Shown one piece after another: positions 48,595 to 58,072 of a stretch of DNA of 64,000 bases. The position numbers and the translations under genes were made by a program. This DNA is from Croceicoccus mobilis. Its GTDB lineage: Bacteria > Pseudomonadota > Alphaproteobacteria > Sphingomonadales > Sphingomonadaceae. The DNA lies in NCBI RefSeq assembly GCF_001661965.1, contig NZ_LYWZ01000022.1, forward strand, positions 124,001 to 188,000. Reading direction: 5' to 3'. Position 1 is the stretch's first letter. Every line of letters begins with the position of its first letter. Below the pieces are notes generated by a model. That model saw only the letters and a program-made list of their open reading frames with translations, did not search any database and was not told the origin of the DNA.

Positions 48595-48894
48595 CGGCGA
48601 AGCTCTATCCTTGCCATCAGCAATTGTCATGTTCGGGCAGCCCAAAATGGCTGGCCGGTGCAAAGTTCGGCCCTGCCCTAGCCCGCATGGGCACCAAGGG
48701 CAATCACCGGCAATGTATCGCCCACCATCGCGGATGATACGCCTGCCCTGCCCCGCTTCCTGCCAGCGCTAAGCTTTCGCTTCGCTTTACCGCGCCGGAT
48801 GCGATGATTGGGCGCGATGGCCATAACGGCCCGTCCCGAATTGCCACGGCTGGCGCTTTACCTCGCCCGCATGCAGGCGCTAAGGGCTGATGCC

Positions 48895-49872
48895 ATGACG
48901 ATCCCCACAGATGCTGCCGCCTCGGATACCGCGACCCTTTTGCCGCTGAAGGTGCTGCTGGCAGCGCCGCGCGGTTTCTGCGCCGGTGTCGACCGCGCGA
49001 TCGAGATCGTGGAGAAGGCGATCGAACGTTATGGCGCGCCCGTCTATGTGCGCCATGAAATCGTGCATAACCGTTTCGTCGTCGACAGTCTCAAGGCGAA
49101 GGGCGCCGTCTTCGTCGAAGAGTTGACCGAGGTCCCCGACGGCGTGCCGGTCGTGTTCTCCGCCCATGGCGTGCCCAAATCCGTGCCCGCCAACGCCGAG
49201 GCGCGTGGCCTCGATTATCTGGACGCGACCTGTCCGCTGGTCTCGAAAGTCCACCGCCAGGCCGAACGCCAGGTCGAACATGGCCGCCACATCATCTTCG
49301 TCGGCCACGCAGGACACCCCGAGGTGATCGGCACTTTCGGGCAGGTGCCCGAAGGTCACATGACACTGGTGGAAACGGTAGAGGATGTCGAAAAGCTCGA
49401 CTTTCCCGAAGGCACCGAGCTCGCCCATCTGACTCAGACCACGCTGTCGGTCGACGACACGCGTGAGATCATCGACCGGCTGGAAGAACGCTTCCCCCAG
49501 ATCGTCGGGCCGAAGGCAGAGGACATCTGTTATGCCACCTCCAACCGTCAGGCGGCGGTGAAGGTACTCGCCCCGCAGGTCGATCTGGTCTTGGTGATCG
49601 GCGGGACCAATTCATCAAATTCTCTGCGCCTTGTCGAGGTGGCGGACCGCATGGGCACCGACGCAAGGCTGATCCAGCGCGGCGAGGATATCGAGGAAAG
49701 CTGGCTGAAAGGCGTGGGCGCCATCGGCATCACGGCGGGTGCCAGCGCGCCCGAAGTGCTGGTGCGCGAAGTCATCGACCGGCTCGCCAGCTTCCGCGAT
49801 CTCGAGGAAGAGATCGTCAAGACCGCAGATGAAAAAATTATATTCAAGCTGCCGCGCCAGCTGACGGAATGA
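48895..49872 (+). CDS. ispH: 4-hydroxy-3-methylbut-2-enyl diphosphate reductase
   Basis: Last enzyme of the MEP isoprenoid pathway, a [4Fe-4S] reductase giving IPP and DMAPP. The ATG at 48895, preceded by AAGGG, gives 325 residues; the frame is open further upstream without support. The cluster cysteines lie in [23 protein letters not shown] and [21 protein letters not shown] and [15 protein letters not shown] are conserved. Nine bases before thrB. Confidence 0.95.
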   Translation: MTIPTDAAASDTATLLPLKVLLAAPRGFCAGVDRAIEIVEKAIERYGAPVYVRHEIVHNRFVVDSLKAKGAVFVEELTEVPDGVPVVFSAHGVPKSVPANAEARGLDYLDATCPLVSKVHRQAERQVEHGRHIIFVGHAGHPEVIGTFGQVPEGHMTLVETVEDVEKLDFPEGTELAHLTQTTLSVDDTREIIDRLEERFPQIVGPKAEDICYATSNRQAAVKVLAPQVDLVLVIGGTNSSNSLRLVEVADRMGTDARLIQRGEDIEESWLKGVGAIGITAGASAPEVLVREVIDRLASFRDLEEEIVKTADEKIIFKLPRQLTE

Positions 49873-49881
49873 AGGCCTGAC

Positions 49882-50868
49882 ATGGCTGTCTACACCCGCA
49901 TCCCGGCCGAGGAGATGGCCGACATCATCGCGCATTTCGGCGTGGGCGAGCTGGTTTCCGCCAAGGGCATCGCCGAGGGCGTTTCGAACAGCAACTGGCT
50001 GATCGAGACGCGCGGCACCGGCACTTCGGGGCGCTTCATCCTGACCGTATATGAAGAGCGTACCGATGTGCGCGACCTGCCGTTCTTCCTCAACCTGCTC
50101 GACCATCTGGCCGCAGCGGGCTGCCCGGTTCCGCGCACCATCCATGACGAAACCGGCGCGCCGTTCCGCACCATCGACACCGCCAATGGCGAACGCAAGC
50201 TGGCGCTGATCGAATTCCTGCCCGGCGTATCCGCCGACGATCCCACGCCCGAGCAGGCGCATGCGATAGGCCGCGCGCTGGCCAGCGTGCATCTGGCAGG
50301 CCGCGATTTCTCCATGACCCGCAAAGACGGCATGGGCTTCGAGGCATGGCGCGGCTTCGTGCGCGATTGCGCCGGACGCTGGAGCGAGATCGACCCCGCG
50401 CTGGAGGCCGTGCCGGCTTATGTCGATTCCGTCATCGCCGCCTGGCCCGCAGACCTGCCGCAATCGACGATCCACGCCGATCTCTTCCCCGATAATGTGC
50501 TGCTGGTAGGGGACGAGGTTTCGGGCCTCATCGACTTCTATTTCGCCTGCACCGGGGCCATGGCCTACGACCTTGCCGTAACCCATGCGGCATGGAGCTT
50601 TTCCGCCGATGGCCGCGTGCAGAGCCACGCCATCGGCGATGCGCTGATCGCAGGCTATCGCAGCGTGCGCGAGCTTGAGCCCATCGAAATCGCGGCCCTG
50701 CCCGCGCTGGCCGGGGCAGGAAGCCTGCGTTTCCTCCTCACCCGCGCCTATGACTGGCTTTACACCCCTGCAGATGCGCTGGTGACGAAGAAGGACCCCA
50801 TGGCCTTTTTCCGTCGCCACGAATTCTATCGCGAAAATGGCGCTGCCGCCTTTGGGCTGTCTGCATGA
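49882..50868 (+). CDS. thrB: Homoserine kinase, ThrB type II
   Basis: Phosphorylates homoserine in threonine synthesis. 328 residues of the aminoglycoside-phosphotransferase-like fold used by alphaproteobacteria. [11 protein letters not shown] is the nucleotide loop, [17 protein letters not shown] the catalytic loop with its aspartate, and [11 protein letters not shown] the metal-binding motif. Overlaps rnhA by four bases. Confidence 0.93.
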   Translation: MAVYTRIPAEEMADIIAHFGVGELVSAKGIAEGVSNSNWLIETRGTGTSGRFILTVYEERTDVRDLPFFLNLLDHLAAAGCPVPRTIHDETGAPFRTIDTANGERKLALIEFLPGVSADDPTPEQAHAIGRALASVHLAGRDFSMTRKDGMGFEAWRGFVRDCAGRWSEIDPALEAVPAYVDSVIAAWPADLPQSTIHADLFPDNVLLVGDEVSGLIDFYFACTGAMAYDLAVTHAAWSFSADGRVQSHAIGDALIAGYRSVRELEPIEIAALPALAGAGSLRFLLTRAYDWLYTPADALVTKKDPMAFFRRHEFYRENGAAAFGLSA

Positions 50869-51302
50869 GCGAAGTGCAGATCTTTACCGACGGGGCCTGC
50901 AAGGGAAACCCCGGCCCCGGCGGCTGGGGCGCGATCCTGCGCAAGGGCGAGACCGAAAAGGAAATGCACGGCTGCGAGGTCGAGACGACGAACAACCGCA
51001 TGGAGCTGACCGCGGTGATCCGCGCCCTGCAGGCCCTGAAGCGCCCGTGCCATGTCGAGCTTTATACCGACAGCAAATATGTCATCGACGGCATCACCAA
51101 ATGGGTCTTCGGCTGGCAGAAGAAGGGCTGGAAAACGGCCGCGAAAAAGCCGGTTCTGAACGAGGACCTGTGGCGCGAGCTGCTGGACGCCAGCCGCCCG
51201 CACAAGATCGACTGGAATTGGGTGAAGGGCCACGCCGGTCACCCCGAAAACGAGCGCGCCGACGAGTTGGCGAGCAATGCGGCCCTGAGCGCGCGGGCCT
51301 AG
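50865..51302 (+). CDS. rnhA: Ribonuclease HI
   Basis: Degrades RNA in RNA-DNA hybrids. 145 residues with the full catalytic set: [19 protein letters not shown] (first Asp), the MELTAV glutamate, [11 protein letters not shown] (second Asp) and [17 protein letters not shown] (His and last Asp). The gene is complete; the sequence changes abruptly about nine bases after its stop. Confidence 0.96.
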   Translation: MSEVQIFTDGACKGNPGPGGWGAILRKGETEKEMHGCEVETTNNRMELTAVIRALQALKRPCHVELYTDSKYVIDGITKWVFGWQKKGWKTAAKKPVLNEDLWRELLDASRPHKIDWNWVKGHAGHPENERADELASNAALSARA

Positions 51303-51311
51303 AGCGCGGTC

Positions 51312-51535
51312 TGTCGTCCGGCCCAAAAGTTGAATGCAATCATTTTTGAAAGCGCTGGAATCACGGGTTTTGTGTGTTTGGAAACCGGCCCAAAAAGTTC
51401 CGCAGATTCGCCCCATAAGTTGCAAGAAGCAGCCTGATCACGCCTAATAAGTTGAAGGATTTTGGCTGTTCAGCACCTAAGGTTATAACTAGCGGATAAA
51501 AACGCTTCAGAATCAGCCGATTAACTTATTGGCCG
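51312..51535. mobile_element. Putative Tn7-like transposon end
   Basis: The sequence opens TGTCGTCCGGCCCAAAAGTT (51312-51331). A motif of the form CC(C/T)AAWAAGTT occurs at 51321-51334, 51388-51401, 51409-51424 and 51441-51456, and once inverted at 51521-51535. A TGT terminus followed by several spaced transposase-binding repeats is the known layout of Tn7-family ends, and from memory the Tn7 right end has C, AA, AGTTG at the same offsets from its TGT. No transposase gene lies in the window. The candidate target duplication would be CGGTC at 51307-51311. Alternatives are regulator or replication iterons. Confidence 0.5.
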
Positions 51536-51898
51536 AACAGGCGGGGTTGGCTCCCGAGCGTCTCTATGTGGCGCGCGAGTGTTAGGCCTGTGAGGGTAGC
51601 GGGCAGCCTGTGCGCTAAGTTGGTCGAACCGAAACTGTAAGATTTATGGCGCGAAAACCGGGATAGCGGACGTTTCGTCTTACGAGCTAATGTGTCAGCT
51701 AAGCGCCCGGGTTCGGTCATGAGACGCGGCCCTTCGGTTGCCCGTTATCGGACATTTTTTCGAGCCGCAACAGAATGCCGCTAAATCAAGTTCGACAATT
51801 GGAAGGCACTTGATTCGCGTGTCGTCTGCATACCTCGGCATGTATAACGCTGATCCACTAAGTTTCTTGAAGGTCATGCCGAGATAGCGTGCGGTTCC

Positions 51899-52120
51899 GT
51901 GGCGCGTCGTTCAGAACAGATTGATTTCATGGAAGCAGCTACCGAGCGGGCTCCGCGTGCTCTTAAGGATCGTGCCCGCCGTGGGGCTCACTTGATGGCC
52001 GCAGCAAGCCCCGAAATAGGTGCGGCGCCTTTGCAGCTTATGATGGGTAACGCCTGCGGTGCCTTACGACCTCCAGTCAAAGACGGTGTGGCCTATGCCA
52101 AGGCGATAATCGGGTTCTGA
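51899..52120 (+). CDS. Unconvincing 73-codon reading frame
   Basis: GTG-started frame of 73 codons in the junction region, rich in Ala and Arg, with no recognised motif. It could be a decayed gene remnant or chance. Listed only because it is the longest plus-strand frame in this stretch. Confidence 0.15.
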   Translation: MARRSEQIDFMEAATERAPRALKDRARRGAHLMAAASPEIGAAPLQLMMGNACGALRPPVKDGVAYAKAIIGF

Positions 52121-52242
52121 ATTAGCTGACTAGGCTGACCGGATCGCTATTTTAACAACAGGCTACACTGGATACTTTCGAGTCTATTACTAGACCTCTG
52201 CGCCGGGCCGTGTGGCTAGGCCAAATTCGGGAATTACTGTCA

Positions 52243-52264
52243 CATAAACTTATGTTTGTTTATG
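52243..52264. promoter_or_regulatory. Inverted repeat upstream of ter operon, possible operator
   Basis: CATAAAC at 52243-52249 and GTTTATG at 52258-52264 form a perfect seven-base inverted repeat with an eight-base spacer, about 230 bases before the first ter start codon. It is a plausible dimeric-regulator site; no regulator gene is adjacent. Confidence 0.4.
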
Positions 52265-52344
52265 CCTTTTGCATGCCCGAATTCCGCGACCGCACGCTAA
52301 ACGACCTTTTAACGACAAACCCGTATATTGCTGCCGGTTTGAAT

Positions 52345-52373
52345 TTGACAGTCGGCGCAGTCGTTTAATAGCC
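52345..52373 (+). promoter_or_regulatory. Weak candidate promoter of ter operon
   Basis: A perfect -35 box TTGACA at 52345-52350 is followed after 15 bases by TAATAG, a poor -10. It sits about 120 bases before the first ter start. A CCAAGGGG ribosome-binding site lies just before that ATG. Confidence 0.3.
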
Positions 52374-52492
52374 TTCATCGGCAAACGCGCCAGCTGGGGG
52401 GCAGGGTCGCACATTACTTCCCACATTATTTGTTTCTTCTCGTCGCCAAACGGCGCTTTCGCGCCATTTGCGTCTAATCCAAGGGGACTTCC

Positions 52493-53077
52493 ATGACGAT
52501 TTCATTAAAAAAGAACGAGGCTGTCAGCCTTTCGAAGAGCGCGCCGAACGGCCTGACCAGCATCACGCTGGGCGTGGGCTGGGACGCTGCCAAGCCCAAG
52601 GGTTTCCTCGGCGCAGTCTTTGGCGGCGGCGGCGATATCGATCTCGACGCATCGGCACTGATGTTCACGTCCGGTCGCCAGGTTGTCGACAGCGTCTGGT
52701 TCGGTGCCCTGACTAGCAAGGACGGCTCAGTTCGCCACAGCGGCGACAACCTGACGGGTGATGGCGACGGTGACGACGAATCCATCGCCATCGACCTGAT
52801 GCGCCTACCGCCGAACATCGAGACCATCGTGCTGACCGTGAATTCGTTTCGTGGCCAGACGTTCGACAAGGTCGAAAATGCATTCGGGCGCGTCGTCGAC
52901 AATCGTACGGGCCGCGAGCTTGCGCGCTTCGACATCTCCGACAGCGGCCCGCACACCGGCATCATCCTTGCCAGCCTGACCCGCGCCGGTGGCGACTGGA
53001 CCTTCAAGGCGCTGGGCGAACGCGCCGGCGGCCGCACCGTCCATGATCTGGTGAGCCCGTCGGCCGCCCTCATCTGA
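52493..53077 (+). CDS. TerD-family protein, TerZ-like
   Basis: 194 residues, one TerD domain. MTISLKKNEAVSLSKS is the typical first strand, DIDLDASALMF and GDNLTGDGDGDDESI are the calcium-binding acidic motifs, and FDISDSG closes the domain. TerD proteins bind calcium and assemble with TerC at the membrane in tellurite, phage and stress responses. It carries an inserted glycine-rich loop (GFLGAVFGGGG) near residue 40 that the two later TerD proteins lack, and so is closer to TerZ. First gene of the operon. Confidence 0.88.
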   Translation: MTISLKKNEAVSLSKSAPNGLTSITLGVGWDAAKPKGFLGAVFGGGGDIDLDASALMFTSGRQVVDSVWFGALTSKDGSVRHSGDNLTGDGDGDDESIAIDLMRLPPNIETIVLTVNSFRGQTFDKVENAFGRVVDNRTGRELARFDISDSGPHTGIILASLTRAGGDWTFKALGERAGGRTVHDLVSPSAALI

Positions 53078-53084
53078 CCTGAAA

Positions 53085-53110
53085 GGGGCGGCTCTCATCA
53101 GGGCTGCCCC
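53085..53110 (+). other. Hairpin between first and second ter genes
   Basis: GGGGCGGC (53085-53092) pairs with GCTGCCCC near 53110 with one G-U pair. No T-run. One of a series of inverted repeats in the spacers of this operon. Confidence 0.55.
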
Positions 53111-53142
53111 ATTCTGTTTCTTGCTCAGAACTGGAGTTCCCG

Positions 53143-54309
53143 ATGCAAATGCAAAAGGGTGAAAAGCGCGGATTGGCCGATCTCGGCATCGGCTCGCGCT
53201 GCACTGTCAAAGTCGATTTCGGCCTCGATGGGGTCGATATCGCAGCCTTCGGCCTCAATGGCGCCAAGAAGATCGGCGACGACCGCTATGTCGTTCTCTT
53301 TTCGAACCCGAAAACGCCGGAAGGCGCGATCGAGATGATGTCCACCTCGGATAATGCCGTGTTCAATCTCGATCTCGACAGGCTGCCGAGCTCGATCGAT
53401 CGCATCGTCTTCACCGCGACACATGACAATCAGCCGATTTCGCGCGCGCGCCCGCTCATTGTCACCGTCGACGGCAACAAGGCTAGCTTCGACGTTGCAT
53501 CGAGCCTCAGCAATGAGAAGGCTGTGATGATGATCGAGATCTACCGCCATTCGAGCGGTTGGAAAATCGGGGCCATCGCCGCAGGCTTCGCAGGCGGGCT
53601 TGCCGCTCTTATCACCCATTTCGGCGGCGAGGTCGCGGACGCGCCCGCACCACCGCCACCTCCTCCTCCGCCGCCGCCGCCACCGCCGCCGCCGCCTTCG
53701 GCGCCGGTTAACCTGCGCAAGATCACGCTCGAGAAATCCAATCCGAGCGTGAGCCTGACGAAGAAGGGCGACAGCTTTGGCGAGATCGTGCTCAACCTTA
53801 ACTGGAATGCGGGAAGCGCCAAACGCGGTTTCTTCGGCGGGTCAAAGGCTGTCGATCTCGACCTCGGTGTGCTTTTCGAACTTCAGGACGGGTACCGCGG
53901 CGTCATCCAGGCGCTGGGCAACCAGTTCGGCGGATTCCATTCCGAACCGTGGATCGAGCTATCGGGCGATGATCGCACCGGCGCAGTCGCTGCGGGCGAA
54001 ACCATCCGCATCAACGGCAAATACTTCGACCGCATCAAGCGGATCGCAGTCTTCGCGCTGATCTACGACGGCGTGCCGAACTGGCAGCAGACCGATGGCA
54101 TCGTGCGCATGAACATCCCGGGCCAGCCCGAGATCGAAGTGCAGATGAACGAAGGCCGCAATGACCGCCGCCTGTGCGGCATCGCGCTCATCGACAATGT
54201 CGGCGGGCAGATGAAGGTCACCCGCCACATGCAATATTACCAGAACCAGAAGCCCTTCGCCGACGACATCGGCATTTTCCTGCGCTGGACCGCAGGTTCG
54301 AAGGACTGA
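53143..54309 (+). CDS. Two-domain TerD-family protein with 16-proline linker
   Basis: 388 residues: a divergent TerD-like domain (about 1-160, ending in KIGAIAAGFAGGLAALITHFG), a run of 16 consecutive prolines (P170-P185), and a second TerD-like domain (about 195-385, with VDLDLGVLFELQDGYRGVIQ and ELSGDDRTGAVAAGE). The second acidic motif is reduced compared with classic TerD. The proline rod should hold the two domains apart; translation through it would normally need EF-P. An ATG at codon 3 is an alternative start; GGAG precedes the first. Similar tandem proteins are called TerA-like. Confidence 0.82.
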   Translation: MQMQKGEKRGLADLGIGSRCTVKVDFGLDGVDIAAFGLNGAKKIGDDRYVVLFSNPKTPEGAIEMMSTSDNAVFNLDLDRLPSSIDRIVFTATHDNQPISRARPLIVTVDGNKASFDVASSLSNEKAVMMIEIYRHSSGWKIGAIAAGFAGGLAALITHFGGEVADAPAPPPPPPPPPPPPPPPPSAPVNLRKITLEKSNPSVSLTKKGDSFGEIVLNLNWNAGSAKRGFFGGSKAVDLDLGVLFELQDGYRGVIQALGNQFGGFHSEPWIELSGDDRTGAVAAGETIRINGKYFDRIKRIAVFALIYDGVPNWQQTDGIVRMNIPGQPEIEVQMNEGRNDRRLCGIALIDNVGGQMKVTRHMQYYQNQKPFADDIGIFLRWTAGSKD

Positions 54310-54319
54310 TCGCCACTCC

Positions 54320-54351
54320 AGGCCGCCGGTCATAGCGCCCGGCGGCCTTTT
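54320..54351 (+). terminator. Terminator-like hairpin inside ter operon
   Basis: GGCCGCCGG (54321-54329) pairs with CCGGCGGCC (54339-54347), followed by TTTT. It looks like an intrinsic terminator yet sits only 11 bases past one ter gene and about 20 before the next on the same strand, so it may attenuate rather than end the transcript. Confidence 0.65.
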
Positions 54352-54368
54352 CAATAGGGGGAACCCAA

Positions 54369-55472
54369 ATGCTCAAGAACTTCTACGGCTCGATAATCTT
54401 CACGATTATCTGCCTCACGCTCGCCGGCGTTGTCGGCTATACCGAAAGCGGCGGCGCGCTTGGCGTTGCTGCGACCATGGTCTTCATCGCTGCCATCCTC
54501 GGTGTCATGGAAACCTCGCTCAGCCTCGACAACGCGGTCGTCAATGCCTCGGTGCTCAAGGACATGGACGAGAAGTGGCAGAACCGCTTCCTTACATGGG
54601 GCATCGCCATTGCCGTGTTCGGCATGCGTATCGTCTTCCCGCTCGCTATCGTCGCGATCGCGGCGTGGGTGTCGCCATGGGAAGCACTCTCCATCGCGAT
54701 CTCCGACAAGACGCGCTATGAAGAAATCGTCACGGGGGCCCATGTCGGCATCTCCGGGTTCGGCGGCGCATTCCTGATGCTGGTCGGCCTGACCTTCTTT
54801 TTCGACGATGACCGCGAGCACCACTGGCTGGGATTCATCGAAAAGCCGCTCTCTGCTTTCGCGAAGATCCCGTTCTCGCCCTATATCGCGACCGCCGTCA
54901 TCGTGGCCGCCCTCTCGCTGCTTGTAGAAGGTAGCGAACGCCAGACTTTCCTCATCGCAGGCCTGTCGGGCGTCGCCACCTTTTTCGCGGTCGAAAAACT
55001 AGGCGATCTGCTTGGCGGCGAAGAAGATGCAACCGGCAAGGTCGTCCGTTCGGGCGCCGGCGGTTTCATCTATCTGGAATTTCTCGACGCATCCTTTTCC
55101 TTCGATGGTGTCATCGGCGCCTTCGCCATTACCAACGACATCCTGATCATCGCTCTTGGCCTCGGCATTGGCGCGATGTTCGTGCGATCGATGACCATCG
55201 CGCTCGTTCGCGGCGGCCATCTGTCGGAATACCGCTATCTCGAGCCGGGTGCATTCTATGCGATCATCGCTCTGGCCGTCATCATGCTGATGAGCATCCG
55301 CATCCACACGCCCGAGATTGTGACCGGCCTCATCGGCGCCGTTCTGATCGGCGCGGCCTTCTGGGCTTCGGTCCGCCACCAGAAGCTCTTCCCCGAGGAA
55401 TACGAGGAAGATGGCGATGCCGATGCAATCCTGCCGACCGGCGACGTCCAGCCCGACGTCCACACCGCCTGA
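54369..55472 (+). CDS. DUF475 / TerC-like integral membrane protein
   Basis: 367 residues with about nine membrane segments. GVMETSLSLDNAVVNASVL (about 47-65) and LEFLDASFSFDGVIGAFAIT (about 237-256) are the two TerC-superfamily repeats, with the acidic residues thought to handle metal ions. The full-length pattern matches the DUF475 branch rather than classic TerC. It is the expected membrane anchor for the TerD proteins. GGGGGAA precedes the ATG. Confidence 0.88.
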   Translation: MLKNFYGSIIFTIICLTLAGVVGYTESGGALGVAATMVFIAAILGVMETSLSLDNAVVNASVLKDMDEKWQNRFLTWGIAIAVFGMRIVFPLAIVAIAAWVSPWEALSIAISDKTRYEEIVTGAHVGISGFGGAFLMLVGLTFFFDDDREHHWLGFIEKPLSAFAKIPFSPYIATAVIVAALSLLVEGSERQTFLIAGLSGVATFFAVEKLGDLLGGEEDATGKVVRSGAGGFIYLEFLDASFSFDGVIGAFAITNDILIIALGLGIGAMFVRSMTIALVRGGHLSEYRYLEPGAFYAIIALAVIMLMSIRIHTPEIVTGLIGAVLIGAAFWASVRHQKLFPEEYEEDGDADAILPTGDVQPDVHTA

Positions 55473-55479
55473 ATGGCAA

Positions 55480-55504
55480 GCGGCGGGAGCGAACCTCCCG
55501 CCGC
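55480..55504 (+). other. Hairpin after DUF475 gene
   Basis: Perfect ten-base stem GCGGCGGGAG/CTCCCGCCGC with a five-base loop, eight bases past the stop. No T-run, so probably an RNA-stability or processing element rather than a terminator. Confidence 0.7.
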
Positions 55505-55543
55505 CACCGCCAGAGCCACCCCAGAACCGCGAGAGACACAATC

Positions 55544-56722
55544 GTGAACATGATGATGGGCGCCAATGCGCCAGTTCAAGGAGATGCCGTCAGCATTTCC
55601 TGGCTCGAAAATCCCATCGGTGCCGATCTCGATATCTGCGCCTATCTTCTCGATGCCTCCGGCAAGGTGCTGGGCGATGAGGGCATGGTGTTTTACGGCC
55701 AGACGCAAGTGCCCGGCGTGGGAATGGCGGTAATAGGAAAGAGCGCGACCTTTCAGCTCGACTATGCCGCCATTCCGGATCGGATCGAGCGCATTGCGCT
55801 TTGCGCCGTGCTCGATACGGGCAAGGCCTCCGCTGCCGACCTCGCGCAGGCCAAGCAGCTCACCATGGCGATGGGCCAGCTGTCCTTCACGATCGATCTA
55901 GCCGGGAAGAGCGAAAAAGCGCTCATCATCGGTGAGGTCTACAAGCGCAACGGAGCTTATAAGCTGCGCGCCGTCGGACAGGGCTTCGATGGCGGCCTCA
56001 TGGCAATCGCAACCCATTTTGGCGTCAACGTGCAAGCTGATCCGAGCAGCTCTGCTCCGCCACCGGCGGCACCTGCTCCTGCACCGGCGCCGACACGAGC
56101 ACCCGAACCGTCACCGGCTGCGGCACCCGCCGCTTCGACTATCTCGTTAAAGAAAGTCACGCTCGCAAAGGCCGAGAAAGTCAGCCTCGCCAAGGCCGGC
56201 GGCGCCATTCGCGCGCTGCTTTCGTGGGAAGGCCGCGGCGCGGGTGAAGGCGATCTCGATTTCTACTGCTTCTACGTCACCAAGGATGGCAAGAGCGGCA
56301 AGGTTTACTGGAAGGACCTTGGCTCGAGCGCTTCCTTCCCCTTCATTGCGCATTCGGGCGATGCGTTGCGGGCAGGTGAAGAGGCCATCGTCATCGAACG
56401 GCCCGAGACGCTGCGCTACGCGCTGTTCGCGGCCTATTCGGCAGTCAAGAACGGCGCGGGCTCCTTTGCCAGCTACCGCCCGAAGATGACCCTGACAGAT
56501 CAGGCCGGCAACGAGGTCACGATCCCGCTGCTGAACCCGAACGACACCTCATACTGGGTGGCCATTTCACATCTCTCCCTGGGTGAGACCGTCGATATTG
56601 AGCATATCGAGACATATGGGAAAAATGGCTTCCCGCACATGATCGCCGCCGAGCGCGCGCCGCGCCTGCATCCCGACGGAAGCTGGGATGTCAGCAAAGG
56701 CGAGATCGAATTCAAGAAATAG
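55544..56722 (+). CDS. Two-domain TerD-family protein, TerA-like
   Basis: 392 residues: a TerD-like domain (about 1-163, [20 protein letters not shown] at the start, [19 protein letters not shown] at the end), an Ala/Pro linker (about 166-200) and a second domain (about 201-392) beginning [19 protein letters not shown]. The second domain has [11 protein letters not shown] but lacks the classic acidic calcium loop. The GTG at 55544 is eight bases after GAGAG; three ATG codons follow at 55550, 55553 and 55556. Same layout as the protein at 53143 but with a different linker. Confidence 0.8.
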   Translation: MNMMMGANAPVQGDAVSISWLENPIGADLDICAYLLDASGKVLGDEGMVFYGQTQVPGVGMAVIGKSATFQLDYAAIPDRIERIALCAVLDTGKASAADLAQAKQLTMAMGQLSFTIDLAGKSEKALIIGEVYKRNGAYKLRAVGQGFDGGLMAIATHFGVNVQADPSSSAPPPAAPAPAPAPTRAPEPSPAAAPAASTISLKKVTLAKAEKVSLAKAGGAIRALLSWEGRGAGEGDLDFYCFYVTKDGKSGKVYWKDLGSSASFPFIAHSGDALRAGEEAIVIERPETLRYALFAAYSAVKNGAGSFASYRPKMTLTDQAGNEVTIPLLNPNDTSYWVAISHLSLGETVDIEHIETYGKNGFPHMIAAERAPRLHPDGSWDVSKGEIEFKK

Positions 56723-56748
56723 CCGGTTTTCAAAGCACGTTGCACCCA

Positions 56749-56787
56749 TGGCGGAAAGTGCGGCGCGCATCCGGTTTCATTCCGCCA
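56749..56787 (+). other. Inverted repeat before first classic terD gene
   Basis: TGGCGGAA (56749-56756) and TTCCGCCA (56780-56787) are a perfect eight-base pair with a 23-base spacer, in the 92-base gap before the next gene. Confidence 0.5.
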
Positions 56788-56814
56788 AGAACCTCAAGAA
56801 AGGACTACGATACC

Positions 56815-57393
56815 ATGGCAATTTCGCTCTCCAAGGGTGGCAATGTCTCGCTCTCGAAGGAGGCTCCCGGTCTCGACCAGATCATGATCGGCCTGGGCTG
56901 GGACGTTCGCGCAACCGATGGCAAGGACTTCGACCTTGACGCCTCGGCCTTCCTGCTCGCCTCGAGCGGTCAGGTGCGCTCGGATGCCGACTTCTGCTTC
57001 TACAACAACATGAACGCCGCTGGCGGCGCGGTCATCCACCAGGGTGACAACCGCACCGGTGAAGGCGAAGGCGACGATGAGCAGGTGCAGATCACGCTCA
57101 GCAAGATGCCGGCCGATGTCGACAAGGTCGCGATCGTCGTGACGATCCACGAAGGCGAAGCCAACGGCCAGTCCTTCGGCCAGGTCTCGAACGCCTTCAT
57201 CCGCCTCGTCGATGAGAAGACCGGCAAGGAAGTCGTCCGGTATGATCTGTCGGAAGACGCTTCGACCGAAACCGCGATGATCCTCGGCGAAGTCTATCGT
57301 CACGGCACCGACTGGAAGTTCCGCGCCGTCGGCCAGGGCTTCGCTGGCGGCCTCGGCCCGCTCGCCAAGAACTACGGCGTGAATATCGGCTGA
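56815..57393 (+). CDS. terD: Tellurium resistance protein TerD
   Basis: 192 residues, the exact family length. [30 protein letters not shown] and the calcium loop [14 protein letters not shown] are all intact, as are NAFIRLVDE and [10 protein letters not shown]. The start at 56815 follows AAAGGA; the frame is open upstream but the extra residues are not TerD-like. Very similar to the next gene, probably a tandem duplicate (TerD/TerE pair). Confidence 0.95.
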   Translation: MAISLSKGGNVSLSKEAPGLDQIMIGLGWDVRATDGKDFDLDASAFLLASSGQVRSDADFCFYNNMNAAGGAVIHQGDNRTGEGEGDDEQVQITLSKMPADVDKVAIVVTIHEGEANGQSFGQVSNAFIRLVDEKTGKEVVRYDLSEDASTETAMILGEVYRHGTDWKFRAVGQGFAGGLGPLAKNYGVNIG

Positions 57394-57397
57394 TCTC

Positions 57398-57458
57398 TGG
57401 CTGCTCATGACGGGCAGCCAGGATGCAATAGGTCGCCGGGGCAGACGCTCCGGCGACC
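57398..57458 (+). other. Two hairpins between the terD duplicates
   Basis: TGGCTGC (57398-57404) pairs with GCAGCCA (57414-57420), and GGTCGCCGG (57431-57439) pairs with CCGGCGACC (57450-57458). Neither has a T-run. Confidence 0.6.
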
Positions 57459-57493
57459 AGCCAACTCAATTCTACGACCAGGAACGCTCACAC

Positions 57494-58072
57494 ATGGCAG
57501 TATCGCTCCAGAAAGGCGGCAACGTCTCTCTCTCCAAGGAAGCTCCCGGGCTTTCGTCCGTCACCGTCGGTCTCGGCTGGGACGTTCGCAAGACCGATGG
57601 CGCCGCCTTCGACCTCGACGCATCGGCCTTTGCCGTTGGCCAGGACGACAAGGTGCTCTCCGACGCGCATTTCGTCTTCTACAACAACACCAAATCGCCT
57701 GACGGCGCTGTCATCTACGGCGGCGACAATCGCACCGGTGAAGGCGAGGGCGATGACGAAACGATCTCGATTGATTTCGGGAAACTTCCCGCTGACGTGA
57801 AGAAGGTCGTGATCGCGGTCACCATCCATGAAGGCCAGCAGCGCGGACAGAACTTCGGCTCGGTCTCCAACGCCTTTGCCCGCGTCGTCAACGACGCGGA
57901 CAAAATGGAACTTGCTCGGTTCGACCTTAGTGAAGACTCCAGCATGAATGCCGCCATGGTGTTCGTCGAACTCTACCGCCGCGATGGCGACATCAAGGTG
58001 AAGGCGATCGGCGAAGGCTGGGAATCCGGTTTGGCTGGCCTCGCGTCCTCGATGGGCGTCAACATCGGCTAG
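57494..58072 (+). CDS. terD: Tellurium resistance protein TerD (second copy, TerE-like)
   Basis: 192 residues. [44 protein letters not shown] and [10 protein letters not shown] match the copy just upstream; the two can be aligned without gaps over nearly their whole length. The calcium loop is intact. GC-rich inverted repeats follow in the 79-base gap to the ATP-grasp gene. Confidence 0.95.
   Translation: MAVSLQKGGNVSLSKEAPGLSSVTVGLGWDVRKTDGAAFDLDASAFAVGQDDKVLSDAHFVFYNNTKSPDGAVIYGGDNRTGEGEGDDETISIDFGKLPADVKKVVIAVTIHEGQQRGQNFGSVSNAFARVVNDADKMELARFDLSEDSSMNAAMVFVELYRRDGDIKVKAIGEGWESGLAGLASSMGVNIG

Larger units (their letters stand above)
51303..52492. other. 1.2 kb gene-poor, lower-GC junction region
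   Basis: Between the rnhA stop and the first ter gene there is no gene I can support with confidence. By eye the GC content falls to about 50%. It holds repeated transposon-end-like motifs (51312-51535), one unconvincing short reading frame (51899-52120), a nine-base inverted repeat (CTCGGCATG at 51834-51842, CATGCCGAG at 51875-51883) and the promoter area of the ter operon. Confidence 0.7.

Noticed and set aside
51303-51540. Integration into a tRNA gene by a phage-type integrase
   Set aside because: No tRNA-like sequence or integrase gene is visible at the border; the repeated motifs fit a transposon end better.
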